A stretch of 64,000 nucleotides of DNA from CAXNKH01 sp049296795 (GCA_049296795.1 JBAQTC010000048.1:1-64000), one strand, 5' to 3'; shown: positions 34,707 to 41,893, numbered from the stretch's first letter. Notes: generated by a model from the sequence alone, not told the origin. A program made the numbers and translations.

Positions 34707-34737
34707 ATTAAAAACCCTGTAGCCACTACAATGTCAA
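34707..34737 (-). promoter_or_regulatory. CadR-controlled cadA promoter with 19-bp spacer
   Basis: On the minus strand a TTGACA box (34732-34737) and TTTAAT (34707-34712) are 19 bases apart, the over-long spacer that MerR-family activators correct by twisting DNA. The spacer contains TTGTAGTGGCTACAGGGT, an imperfect dyad of the CadR/PbrR/ZntR kind. This is direct sequence evidence for CadR control of cadA. Confidence 0.75.
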
Positions 34738-34789
34738 GTACCTACAAATAAAATGGCGCAACTTTCTTGCCACCGCTCAAGGTGAAGAT

Positions 34790-35254
34790 ATGAAAATCGG
34801 TGAACTGGCCAAGGCGGCTCACACTCAGGTTGAGACGATCCGGTATTACGAACGCGAAGGATTGTTGCCAGAAACGCCTCGCACAGAAGGTAACTACCGG
34901 GTGTACGGCAGCGAACACGTTGACCGACTGTCCTTCATACGGAACTGCCGTGGGTTGGACATGACGCTGGACGAAATCCGAATATTGCTGCGCTTCAAGG
35001 ACTCGCCTCTAGAGAACTGCGCAGATGTCAATGACTTACTCGACGAGCACATCGGCCATGTGGCCGCCCGCAGCAAAGAGCTGAAAGCGCTAGAGCGACA
35101 GCTCAAGACCTTGCGGGAGAACTGCCGTAAATCTCAACAGGCCAGTCAATGCGGCATCTTGAGTGAGTTGTCCACCGCATCGCATCCCGATCAGGAGTTA
35201 ACCACCAGCAAGGGGCATGTTCATGGGGCACACAGTCTCAAGGCAAAGCTTTGA
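34790..35254 (+). CDS. cadR: MerR-family Cd/Pb-responsive regulator (CadR/PbrR-like)
   Basis: The 154-residue protein has the MerR HTH (MKIGELAKAAHTQVETIRYY), a dimerisation helix and metal-site cysteines of the CadR/PbrR type: Cys in LENCADVND (about residue 77) and two near the C-terminal loop (ENCRKSQQASQC). A His-rich end (GHVHGAH) follows, as in CadR of pseudomonads. It is divergent from cadA, so it probably activates that promoter when Cd, Pb or Zn binds. It is the last intact gene before the prophage side. Confidence 0.87.
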   Translation: MKIGELAKAAHTQVETIRYYEREGLLPETPRTEGNYRVYGSEHVDRLSFIRNCRGLDMTLDEIRILLRFKDSPLENCADVNDLLDEHIGHVAARSKELKALERQLKTLRENCRKSQQASQCGILSELSTASHPDQELTTSKGHVHGAHSLKAKL

Positions 35255-35623
35255 ACGAAAGGCATCATCTGCTTACATCGGGTCATGACATCAATTTTCG
35301 TGATGACGATGGGCGCACTGCTTTGTATGTGGCAGTTTATGAAACTTACTATGGGCTAGCCATACACGCTACTTGAGCGTGGCGCAGATCCAAACATTCC
35401 AGACAACGAGTGCGACTTACCTCTGGATATCGCCAAGTACTCGCACCTTTACAGACGAAGTAACAATACAGAAATGGTGGATGCATTGGTGAAGGCTGGA
35501 GGAAAGTGCAAGGAAGGCCCGTCAGCTAGGGAGCTCCTTGATGACAAGATCTATGATGGATTTGCACAGGCCAGCGCAATGAAAAACCTTCTTTCTCTGA
35601 TCGATAAAGCTAAGAAGGATTAG
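35251..35623 (+). pseudogene. Ankyrin-repeat gene remnant with frameshift
   Basis: Starting at the cadR stop, one frame reads GHDINFRDDDGRTALYVAV, an ankyrin repeat, then stops at about 35375; a second frame continues with LLERGADPNIPDN and LPLDIAKYSHLY and ends ALVKAGGK, then LIDKAKKD at 35623. Together they are one ankyrin-repeat protein split by a frameshift near 35350-35375, and the 5' end is missing. Not noted as a gene by simple open-frame search because neither part has a good start. Confidence 0.65.
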
Positions 35624-35663
35624 ATTCCCATGGATCCAGAAGGATTCCCGACCGCACAAACGA

Positions 35664-35698
35664 CAAAAAGCCCGACCTGTCCTAAGACAAGCCGGGCT
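35664..35698 (-). terminator. Intrinsic terminator at the end of the prophage late operon
   Basis: On the minus strand AGCCCGGCTTGTC pairs with GACAGGTCGGGCT across a TTAG loop and is followed by TTTTTGTCG. It lies just beyond the Rz stop at 35704 and is the natural end of the lysis transcript, and so a marker of the prophage boundary. Confidence 0.8.
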
Positions 35699-35703
35699 TC
35701 TGT

Positions 35704-36201
35704 TTAAGGTTCAATTGCTGATTGTTTTTGGTACCACCGCTGTACCTCAAGCAGCATCAGGGTGGTTTGTGCAGCATCCTTGCTCAACTGCGCGCAACTC
35801 ACCGCTCCCGCATCTCCAGCGGTAAGAGATAGAGCGTCGGCGGGGATGCTTGCAGCTCCTGCGGGAGCTTCGGAAACGGCGGACAAATCCCTGTCACCGG
35901 CTGTGGTGATGTTGCACACCCCGCCAACATGAGCATCAGGCTGGCGATCAGCCAGTAGCTTTGACCTTTTTGCGTATTCATTCGAGATTTCCTGCGTGAT
36001 TTGAGATTGGGTCAACCGCACATCGGCGACGCGCTGCTCTTGCCTGGCCTGGGCCAGTGCGATCTTTTGCTTTTCGGCGTCCCAATCCTTCTGGACACGG
36101 GACTCGCCAACCTGCATCCCGCAAAGCAGCGCCATGGTCAAGAGAAGTGCGTCAAAGATGTGTGACCAGTTGGCCAGCAAGAATCGATTGAGCCAGTTCA
36201 T
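35704..36201 (-). CDS. Rz-like inner-membrane spanin
   Basis: The 165-residue protein has an N-terminal membrane helix (about residues 15-32, SHIFDALLLTMALLCG) and a long coiled-coil region rich in Gln, Arg and Glu (QEQRVADVRLTQSQITQE), as in Rz i-spanins that span the periplasm for outer-membrane disruption. The ATG at 36201 overlaps the endolysin stop (ATGA); the longer open frame upstream reads endolysin sequence out of frame. The Rz1 partner is nested in another frame at 35799-35981. Confidence 0.7.
   Translation of the reverse strand: MNWLNRFLLANWSHIFDALLLTMALLCGMQVGESRVQKDWDAEKQKIALAQARQEQRVADVRLTQSQITQEISNEYAKRSKLLADRQPDAHVGGVCNITTAGDRDLSAVSEAPAGAASIPADALSLTAGDAGAVSCAQLSKDAAQTTLMLLEVQRWYQKQSAIEP
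35799..35981 (-). CDS. Nested Rz1-like outer-membrane spanin lipoprotein
   Basis: This 60-residue frame, fully inside the Rz gene but shifted, encodes a lipoprotein signal with lipobox LAGC (Cys22) and a Pro-rich mature part (TSPQPVTGICPPFPKLPQ). That is the usual layout of an embedded Rz1 o-spanin. With Rz it completes the spanin pair. Such nested genes are commonly missed. Confidence 0.75.
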   Translation of the reverse strand: MNTQKGQSYWLIASLMLMLAGCATSPQPVTGICPPFPKLPQELQASPPTLYLLPLEMRER

Positions 36202-36662
36202 GCCGCACCTCCGTCCAGAGACAGTAGGTTGTGCTGCTTGATCAAGCCAATGACCTTGTCCGCATAAGCCGGGTCGGTGGCATAGCCTGCCTGCGCCAGC
36301 GTCTTGGCAAACGCCTGGGCAGTGGTGCAAGCAAAGCAGGCCTTGTAGCGGGGGTTGCGCTTGAGGAACGTGGCGTGATCGTCGATGCTGGCCTGCCAAC
36401 TCGGATACTTGCGCCAAAGGGCTGGCACCACCACCCACTGCCCCTTGATGAACTCCTTGGTGTTCAGGGTCAGGGTCTGACCGCGCCAGAGGCTATCAGC
36501 TTTGATGCCGAAGAGGTTGTTGCCGTTCCTCGCAAGGCCAGATTCTCCCCAGGCAGATTCAAGCGCGGCCTGCGCGATCGTGATGCTGGCAGGAACACCC
36601 GTGGCTTTGAATGACGCGACTGCGGCCGTGGTGAGCCGCATGATGAATTCACTGGGATTCAC
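36198..36662 (-). CDS. Glucosaminidase-type endolysin (GH73, FlgJ-like)
   Basis: The 154-residue protein is a glucosaminidase domain with QAALESAWGESG (Glu35 probable acid, Glu40 near) and NNLFGIKA, followed by YPSWQASIDDHATFL and GYATDPAYADKVIGLI. It cleaves peptidoglycan glycan strands. No signal peptide, so it depends on the holin. ATGA overlaps on both sides couple it to holin and Rz. Confidence 0.82.
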   Translation of the reverse strand: MNPSEFIMRLTTAAVASFKATGVPASITIAQAALESAWGESGLARNGNNLFGIKADSLWRGQTLTLNTKEFIKGQWVVVPALWRKYPSWQASIDDHATFLKRNPRYKACFACTTAQAFAKTLAQAGYATDPAYADKVIGLIKQHNLLSLDGGAA

Positions 36663-37042
36663 AGCATCCCCTTCACTTCCTTGGCCACCTCGTCGATCGA
36701 GTCATCCCGACGCTTGTCGATGAACGCAAAGGTCCAACGCACCATTGCCCACCCTGGCAGGCCACACGCAAAGATCAACCCACCCAAGGCACACAGCCCC
36801 ATGGTTGAGAACGCCCAGTGGTGCAGTCCAAAGTGCTCGACGGTCATGGCGCCACCGCCGATGCTGGACACCACGGTGCTGATCAGCCCAACGGCCCACT
36901 CCCGTTTGTTGCGAGGTGGCGTCATCAACATGACCACCACTGCAGCCAGGGTGGCTCCACTGGCTGCCGCTGCGGCGGTTCCACCAAATGCTTTGTAGGC
37001 CACCGCTGCTCCGGCGACCCCGCTGCTTGTAGGTTCTGGCAT
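36659..37042 (-). CDS. Putative holin
   Basis: A 127-residue protein with three predicted membrane segments (about 18-45, 54-74 and 78-102), a positively charged C-terminus and no recognised catalytic motif, directly upstream of the endolysin, with 4-base overlap. Its position and topology fit a phage holin. The start at 37042 has GGAG 6 bases upstream. Assigned by context rather than family. Confidence 0.65.
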   Translation of the reverse strand: MPEPTSSGVAGAAVAYKAFGGTAAAAASGATLAAVVVMLMTPPRNKREWAVGLISTVVSSIGGGAMTVEHFGLHHWAFSTMGLCALGGLIFACGLPGWAMVRWTFAFIDKRRDDSIDEVAKEVKGML

Positions 37043-37052
37043 TCGTTTCTCC

Positions 37053-37085
37053 AAAAGAAAAGCCGCCAGGGCGAACCATGGCGGC
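37053..37085 (-). terminator. Terminator between fibre-modification cassette and lysis genes
   Basis: On the minus strand GCCGCCA pairs with TGGCGGC (37085-37079 with 37068-37062) followed by TTTTCTTTT. It separates the radical SAM gene from the holin and makes the four-gene fibre cassette the end of a transcript, partly read through to the lysis genes or leaving them to their own promoter. Confidence 0.65.
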
Positions 37086-37108
37086 GGTTTAAAAACGGTA
37101 CGGTCAGT

Positions 37109-38470
37109 TCAGGCTGCGACGACCGGGATCGGAAAGACCCTGGGCGGTCTATCTCGCGATGGTTTCACCTGCTCAGAAAATCCAAAGATGTCCTTGCGGT
37201 CATCTCGCAGCTCGCCTTCGATGTGAAATGGCACCAGCCCAGTGAGAAACTCGATACCGGCGGCAAAGATGGGCACTGCATCAGAGAAGGCGTTATCGCA
37301 GGACCGATCCCACAGGGGACCTTCCAAGAACATGCAGGAGCCTTGACAAATCTGCAGCATCGGGCAGCTCGGGCAGTTCTCTCTCTTACTCCAGTGCGTA
37401 GCGGTATTGAGCTTGACGGCAGCCAAGTCCGACACATGGCCGATGTGGTGGGGCTGGCCATTGGGCGCGGTGCTGGCCGCGCTCACGTTCTGGCAGGTCA
37501 GCACGTTGCCGCGCAGATCGACGGCGATGCTCTCCGTCTTGTCCATGCCGCACTTTTGGCCCAGGCTGGATGCCGGACGGCGGCTACGGATGGAGTTGAC
37601 GAAGCTGGCCGTCTTGCTACTCACCGCCTGGACGTTTGCCGCTTGGCCGGTACGGATTTCGTGGAAGGCCAAATTTCGGTAGGCGTGCAGTTCACCTGGC
37701 CGCAGCGAATGGGCAATGCCTCCCTCGTCATAGGCGTCGACGAAGCTGCCCTCTCCGATGGGCACCGCTGGATCGCCGGTCAGCTCGATGAAAAAGCGCT
37801 GGATGGCCGCGCGCGATGCGTTCTCGCGGTTGACCATCGCGTTGAAGCTGATGCGCCGCTGTGGGGCAAGGCGAGCGTACAGCGCCATGATGGCGGCGCG
37901 CTGCTCGGGGTCCTGCAGCGGGTCGGGGCCACGCACAGGCTGGCCAGGACCATCGTGCGATATACCGACACTGAACCCCATGCGATCGAGCCAGTCGTTG
38001 ATGTCATCGTTGAGCAGTGAGCCATTGGTGATGACGGACAGTTCAGCGTTGGGGAATTTGGACCTGATGGCCTCGGCCAGGGGGCGCATGGTCTTGATGT
38101 AGACCAGGGGCTCGCCACCCCAGAACTCGACCTTCTCGGGCGGACTCGTCACCCAGCTATCGAGGCCGTCGACGAAGGCCTGCACATCGCCGGGATTGGT
38201 CTCGTCAGCACGCGGTACAAAACGCTGCGAGCAGTATTCACACGCGTAGTTGCACGACAAGCCCAGGCTAATCTTGAGCATGCTCGGACTGGACTTGGCC
38301 AGCGGTGTCTGCTTGGAGACTGCGGGAGCATTTGCGCGTGCTGCGACTTCGACTGCCTGCACCAGTGACTCACCTGATTCGCTGGTCAGCTCGCTGGTAG
38401 CGTTGTCGTAGTGCAAGCGGGTGCGATGGCCATTGGCGGGGTTAAAGGCAGTGAGAATGAATTTGGCCAT
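37109..38470 (-). CDS. Radical SAM/SPASM protein, candidate peptide maturase
   Basis: A 453-residue protein with a CX3CX2C radical SAM cluster site (Cys73, Cys77, Cys80 in CNYACEYC), the WGGEP glycine motif, and a complete C-terminal SPASM domain: CX13GX4C (in KCGMD to VLTC), then CX2CX5CX3C (NCPSCPMLQICQGSC) and a last Cys. Seven SPASM cysteines support two auxiliary 4Fe-4S clusters, as in peptide-modifying enzymes and anaerobic sulfatase maturases. It is unusual in a prophage. It begins one base after the preceding gene starts its stop (TGATG) and lies downstream of the Cys-tailed fibre, the likely substrate by inference. Confidence 0.85.
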   Translation of the reverse strand: MAKFILTAFNPANGHRTRLHYDNATSELTSESGESLVQAVEVAARANAPAVSKQTPLAKSSPSMLKISLGLSCNYACEYCSQRFVPRADETNPGDVQAFVDGLDSWVTSPPEKVEFWGGEPLVYIKTMRPLAEAIRSKFPNAELSVITNGSLLNDDINDWLDRMGFSVGISHDGPGQPVRGPDPLQDPEQRAAIMALYARLAPQRRISFNAMVNRENASRAAIQRFFIELTGDPAVPIGEGSFVDAYDEGGIAHSLRPGELHAYRNLAFHEIRTGQAANVQAVSSKTASFVNSIRSRRPASSLGQKCGMDKTESIAVDLRGNVLTCQNVSAASTAPNGQPHHIGHVSDLAAVKLNTATHWSKRENCPSCPMLQICQGSCMFLEGPLWDRSCDNAFSDAVPIFAAGIEFLTGLVPFHIEGELRDDRKDIFGFSEQVKPSRDRPPRVFPIPVVAA

Positions 38471-39168
38471 CAGACAGCTCCGTCGCGTGTAGCGAAGTAA
38501 TCGGCCTGCGCTTGGCGCAGCGAAGTTTTGAAGGACATGACGCTCGCGACGGTTTGTTCGTCGGTCTTGCCAGCATTGGCGCTGGCATCGTCGATGATGT
38601 GCTGGACCTGCTCGACCAGCCCGATGGCCTCATGGCCAGGCACCAGCCCAGCCAGCTGAATGACCAGTGCGCTGAGCAGGTCTACCTGCTTCTCCAGGGA
38701 GGCCAGACTGTCAAGCGGGTTTATCTTGCGCAGGAGTTCGATCTTGGCCAGGTTGCGCGTCCCCAGCTTGTCGCTCCCCGGGAAGATGCCTGGCAGAACA
38801 TCTCTTGGCTTGCCCGGTTGCACGACGTCAAATGGGCACTGGGCCATCAGGGCTTTTGTGATGCACAGGCAGGCCTCTTTGGCGCTGTCACCGAAATAGA
38901 ACCAGCCCAGGCCATCTGTCAGGCCGTGCTGAGCCAGAATCGTGAGGCCATCGCGGCTGTCGACGTATTCACGCTGCGACACGATCCCGATGACCTCGTT
39001 TTCATACTGCTTCCCATACATCAGGAACTGCAGTTCGCCCTGCTTGAACAAGTGCTCCCCGATGTCGATGGATGCGGCAGCAAATGAAACGGTGTAGCCG
39101 TCTGCGGTCATCTCGACCCGCACGGCTTTGCTTTCGTCAACGCTGGTGCCGAAGGTAATGAGCTTCAT
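38470..39168 (-). CDS. Unrecognised 232-residue protein of the fibre cassette
   Basis: I do not recognise a family. It begins MKLITFGTSVDESKAVRVEM, has an acidic mixed alpha/beta N-terminal half, two Cys in ACLCITKALMAQC and a helical C-terminal half (ALVIQLAGLV, IGLVEQVQHIIDD). No signal peptide or membrane helix. It overlaps the oxygenase gene by 4 bases and the radical SAM gene by 1, so all three are co-translated. Possible roles include substrate binding or chaperoning of the fibre tail for the two enzymes; that is inference from coupling only. Confidence 0.6.
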   Translation of the reverse strand: MKLITFGTSVDESKAVRVEMTADGYTVSFAAASIDIGEHLFKQGELQFLMYGKQYENEVIGIVSQREYVDSRDGLTILAQHGLTDGLGWFYFGDSAKEACLCITKALMAQCPFDVVQPGKPRDVLPGIFPGSDKLGTRNLAKIELLRKINPLDSLASLEKQVDLLSALVIQLAGLVPGHEAIGLVEQVQHIIDDASANAGKTDEQTVASVMSFKTSLRQAQADYFATRDGAV

Positions 39169-39743
39169 GCGGCCTCCGCGAGCATTTCAAAGTGAAGTTC
39201 CACACCTGGGCGCTCGCCGTTGTACGGGAAGACAAAATGCGGCATGTGCGATGGGAAAACAAACGCATCGCCAGGCGCAGGCATTTCCATGTGGTTGATG
39301 TTGCCAAACACGCCACTTGCACGGCCGCCAAACAGCAGGTGTGGGTTGTGCAGGCAGAACATCCCCGAGTAGTCGCGCTTGGTGGGGTCAGGCTTGGCCG
39401 GGAAATCGAGCCAGAGCACACAGGAGATATCGGCATGTGGCTCGGTGTGAAACGGCAGGTGCTGGCCGTAGCGGAAGATGGATTCGCGTCCGACCATGCT
39501 GCTGACGTTGCACTTGAACTCGTCCTCGATGTGCCGTCGCAGACGACGGAAGATCGGTTTGAAGTACTCCGGATACATGAAGTCCAGGCTGTCGCGGTAG
39601 GTGCGCGAATATGGAACCTGGTGGTCATTCAGGCGTTCATTGGCTTTGAGGGCCAGTTCTGATGCCTGAGCGACCTCCGAGGCACTCAGCAGCTTCTGAA
39701 TGCGCAGCACCGGGGCCGGGAAGATCTTGTTCACTGTGCTCAT
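39165..39743 (-). CDS. 2OG-Fe(II) oxygenase-like protein
   Basis: A 192-residue double-stranded beta-helix protein. The Fe(II) triad is visible as His103 and Asp105 (HTEPHADIS), and a distal His (166 or 169 in SHMPHF) with Arg178 (ERPG) for 2-oxoglutarate. Family members hydroxylate protein or small-molecule substrates. The ATG at 39743 is chosen for GGGAG 8 bases upstream; the longer frame reads through the fibre cysteine repeat in a different phase. It follows the fibre stop by 13 bases, consistent with acting on it; Asn/Asp or Cys oxidation would be natural guesses. Confidence 0.72.
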   Translation of the reverse strand: MSTVNKIFPAPVLRIQKLLSASEVAQASELALKANERLNDHQVPYSRTYRDSLDFMYPEYFKPIFRRLRRHIEDEFKCNVSSMVGRESIFRYGQHLPFHTEPHADISCVLWLDFPAKPDPTKRDYSGMFCLHNPHLLFGGRASGVFGNINHMEMPAPGDAFVFPSHMPHFVFPYNGERPGVELHFEMLAEAA

Positions 39744-39756
39744 GTGGCTCCCTGGT

Positions 39757-40680
39757 TTAGCAGTAGCAATCGCAGTTGCAATTGCAGTTGCAATTGAAGT
39801 TGTATTGGGTTCTCCGGACAGCAATCTGGCTGCCGTTGTCCACCAGTTCATCGCGGACAAAAGATGCACTGCCGCAGTTGGAAACTACAGATGTCGCGTT
39901 GTTGCTCACTGGACTGCAGTTTCCCGTGTTGCCCGGACAGTTGCCGATGAAACAGTTGGCGATGGTGCTGAAGAAGTAGTCGTGCAGCCAGCCGTAATTG
40001 GCGGTCCACATCTGGCCACTGTTGTTCATGTACATGTCCCAGTTGCCATCGGATTTCAGAAATCCCATGAGGCCCTGGTTGTGGTGCAAGAAACGCGTGC
40101 CCCAGTCCTGGTCCACCATGTCCAGGTAGTTGGCCGTACTGGAGATCTGTAGGCGCGGCACCGTGAGCGTGCCAGACATGGTGTCGCCCGTCTTGGCCAC
40201 CCGGCTGGACAGATCGATCGGCACAGTGGAGTTGCCATTCGCATCTGGCCCATTGCCATTGACCGATCGCACAAAGGCCGTGGAGTCCAGGCCATCAAGC
40301 TTGTCGGCATCCGCCGCCTTGGCAGTGATGCCCAGGTAAGTGGCGTTGTGGTTGTGGCCCAGCGCGGCATAGGCCGCATCATGGTTGTGCCCGGCCAGCG
40401 CAAAGCCGGTCGAGTCAATTCCGTCGAGCAGGTCCGCATTGGCCACCTTGCCCACGGCGGCCGAAAGGTCGATGACCATCTTCCACGTGGCAGGACTGAC
40501 CACGGTGAGGACATAGAGCTTTTGCTCATCGGTCCTGAAGCACGGCATGCCCTGCTGCAGGTTCACGGTCGGGAATGACGTCCCACTGGAGAGAGACAAC
40601 GCCGTCTTGTCGTTGTTCAGGATCTGGGACAAGGAGTCCGAGAGCGTCGTGGAGGATGGGATTTCGGTGTAGTTCTGCAT
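39757..40680 (-). CDS. Phage tail fibre protein with Cys-Asn repeat C-terminus
   Basis: A 307-residue fibre protein. The N-terminal half has fibre-type repeats (ADLLDGIDSTGFALAGHNHD, ADKLDGLDSTAF) and HNH-containing turns; the C-terminal part has the sequence NCNCNCNCDCYC as its last residues (Cys297, 299, 301, 303, 305, 307). Four more Cys at 243, 248, 255 and 269 are each preceded by Asn. Only one other Cys (47) exists. This concentration of NC dipeptides in one region is not normal for a fibre and suggests a recognition or modification tract. The gene follows other fibre genes in a lambda-like tail operon. Confidence 0.75.
   Translation of the reverse strand: MQNYTEIPSSTTLSDSLSQILNNDKTALSLSSGTSFPTVNLQQGMPCFRTDEQKLYVLTVVSPATWKMVIDLSAAVGKVANADLLDGIDSTGFALAGHNHDAAYAALGHNHNATYLGITAKAADADKLDGLDSTAFVRSVNGNGPDANGNSTVPIDLSSRVAKTGDTMSGTLTVPRLQISSTANYLDMVDQDWGTRFLHHNQGLMGFLKSDGNWDMYMNNSGQMWTANYGWLHDYFFSTIANCFIGNCPGNTGNCSPVSNNATSVVSNCGSASFVRDELVDNGSQIAVRRTQYNFNCNCNCNCDCYC
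39766..39795 (-). repeat. Tandem 12-base repeat coding the NC tail
   Basis: The coding strand has AATTGCAACTGC twice and then GATTGC, so the Asn-Cys units come from a 12-base (or degenerate 6-base) tandem repeat just before the stop codon. Gain or loss of 6-base units would keep the frame and change the tail length by one Asn-Cys pair. Confidence 0.7.
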
Positions 40681-40689
40681 TTGGTTTCT

Positions 40690-41880
40690 TCAGTAACCCT
40701 GTGCGACCCAGGAGATGGCCCCGGTCACGCGTGTGCCAGAGGTGTTTTCAAGAACAGCGGTGAAGCCCGTGATGGAGGCCGAACCGAGGATTCGGGGGAC
40801 GGCGATGGTGGTTCCACCCTTGAAGGTCAGCGTGACTTCGGGCGCCACCCGGAACTGCCGGGCAAAGACCACCGTCACGCCACTGGCAGCCGTGACCACC
40901 TGCGCAGTGCCTCGGTCAAAGACATCGGGCACGTCCACCGTGACGCGCAGGCCATCGATGTAGCCCCGGTCCGCATTGCTGGAGGTCAGGATCGCCCGAA
41001 ACAAAGCCCGCTGGTAGGTGTAGTCGCCCTGGATGAAATCTCGGAAGTTGGAGTACCCGGGGGGATGACCGGACTCCAGGATGTCCATGAAGTCCTGCGC
41101 GGTGATCTCGGTGTTGGCCACGATCATGTCGCTGATCACCCCATTGGCCCGGCGCCGGTACTGCTCGGCAAGGCTCAGGGCTTCACTGAGCTTCAAGGTC
41201 TGAGCCCGGCGCAGCGCCTCGGCGATGGCAAAGCCCTCACTGATGGCCAGGCGGTAGGCAACCGTCCGGCCCAGGCTTTCAGCAAACGAGAAGGCTTCGG
41301 CCACCCGTTTGACCTGCGAGCGGGCCAGCGCATCACTCATGCCAAAGATTTCGCCTTGCGGCTTGGTCATGGCCTTGGCTGACTTTTCTGCAAAGCTCAG
41401 GTTTTCTGCGACGCGAAGGATGTAGGCAATGAGGTCCGTGTAGGTCTCGGCCAGCGCCAGCGTTTCGTACTTGCGCAGGGCCAGTTGCCGCGCCAGCCCT
41501 TCGGCCACCTGAAACACCTCAAACACTGCCTTGGTGCCGGAGCGGGCGTACTTCTCCGAGAAGGTCAGCGACTCCACGAAACGCAGCACGAAGGCGATCA
41601 GGTCGGTGTAGGTCTCCACGAAGTTCAAGGTCTCGAACTTGCTGAGGGTCACCGCCCGACTGGGCTTTTCTGCAAAGGCCAGGGTCTCTGAACTTCGCTT
41701 GATGCCCAGTTTCTGAACCAGCTCGGCAAAACTCAGGTCCGTGGCCACGCTCAGGGCGTAGACGGCAGGGTAAGCCGTTGACCAGTTCTTGCCTGCCGTG
41801 GCACTCCCCCAGGTGAACGTGCCTGAGGACCAGCTGTAATTGGGCCCCGGGGAGCTGGAGACGTTGACGGTCTCGGCCAT
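40690..41880 (-). CDS. Phage tail protein with degenerate 19-residue helical repeats
   Basis: The 396-residue protein has a short N-terminal beta-like region, then about eleven degenerate repeats (about residues 47-255) of roughly 19 residues, each with a core like E-LSFAE and a following R/K. Every fourth unit has TYTDLIAFVLR or TYTDLIAYILR, showing an older 75-residue super-repeat. The C-terminal third is a beta domain (VTVVFARQFRVAPEVTLTF). By position between J and the fibre it is probably a fibre or tail-tip component. Confidence 0.55.
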   Translation of the reverse strand: MAETVNVSSSPGPNYSWSSGTFTWGSATAGKNWSTAYPAVYALSVATDLSFAELVQKLGIKRSSETLAFAEKPSRAVTLSKFETLNFVETYTDLIAFVLRFVESLTFSEKYARSGTKAVFEVFQVAEGLARQLALRKYETLALAETYTDLIAYILRVAENLSFAEKSAKAMTKPQGEIFGMSDALARSQVKRVAEAFSFAESLGRTVAYRLAISEGFAIAEALRRAQTLKLSEALSLAEQYRRRANGVISDMIVANTEITAQDFMDILESGHPPGYSNFRDFIQGDYTYQRALFRAILTSSNADRGYIDGLRVTVDVPDVFDRGTAQVVTAASGVTVVFARQFRVAPEVTLTFKGGTTIAVPRILGSASITGFTAVLENTSGTRVTGAISWVAQGY

Positions 41881-41893
41881 CTCAGGCGCCCGA

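Noticed and set aside
36818..38020. 400-codon open frame on the plus strand
   Set aside because: Antisense to the radical SAM and holin genes; no family resemblance and no ribosome binding site.
39757..39800. Short tandem repeat considered as the start of a CRISPR array or microsatellite
   Set aside because: Units are 6-12 bases without spacers and lie in frame within a coding region; it is the repeat that encodes the Asn-Cys tail.
39744..39869. Longer start for the oxygenase that would include an Ala-Thr-Ile repeat
   Set aside because: This upstream part is the fibre Asn-Cys repeat read in another frame; GGGAG before ATG 39743 gives the natural start.
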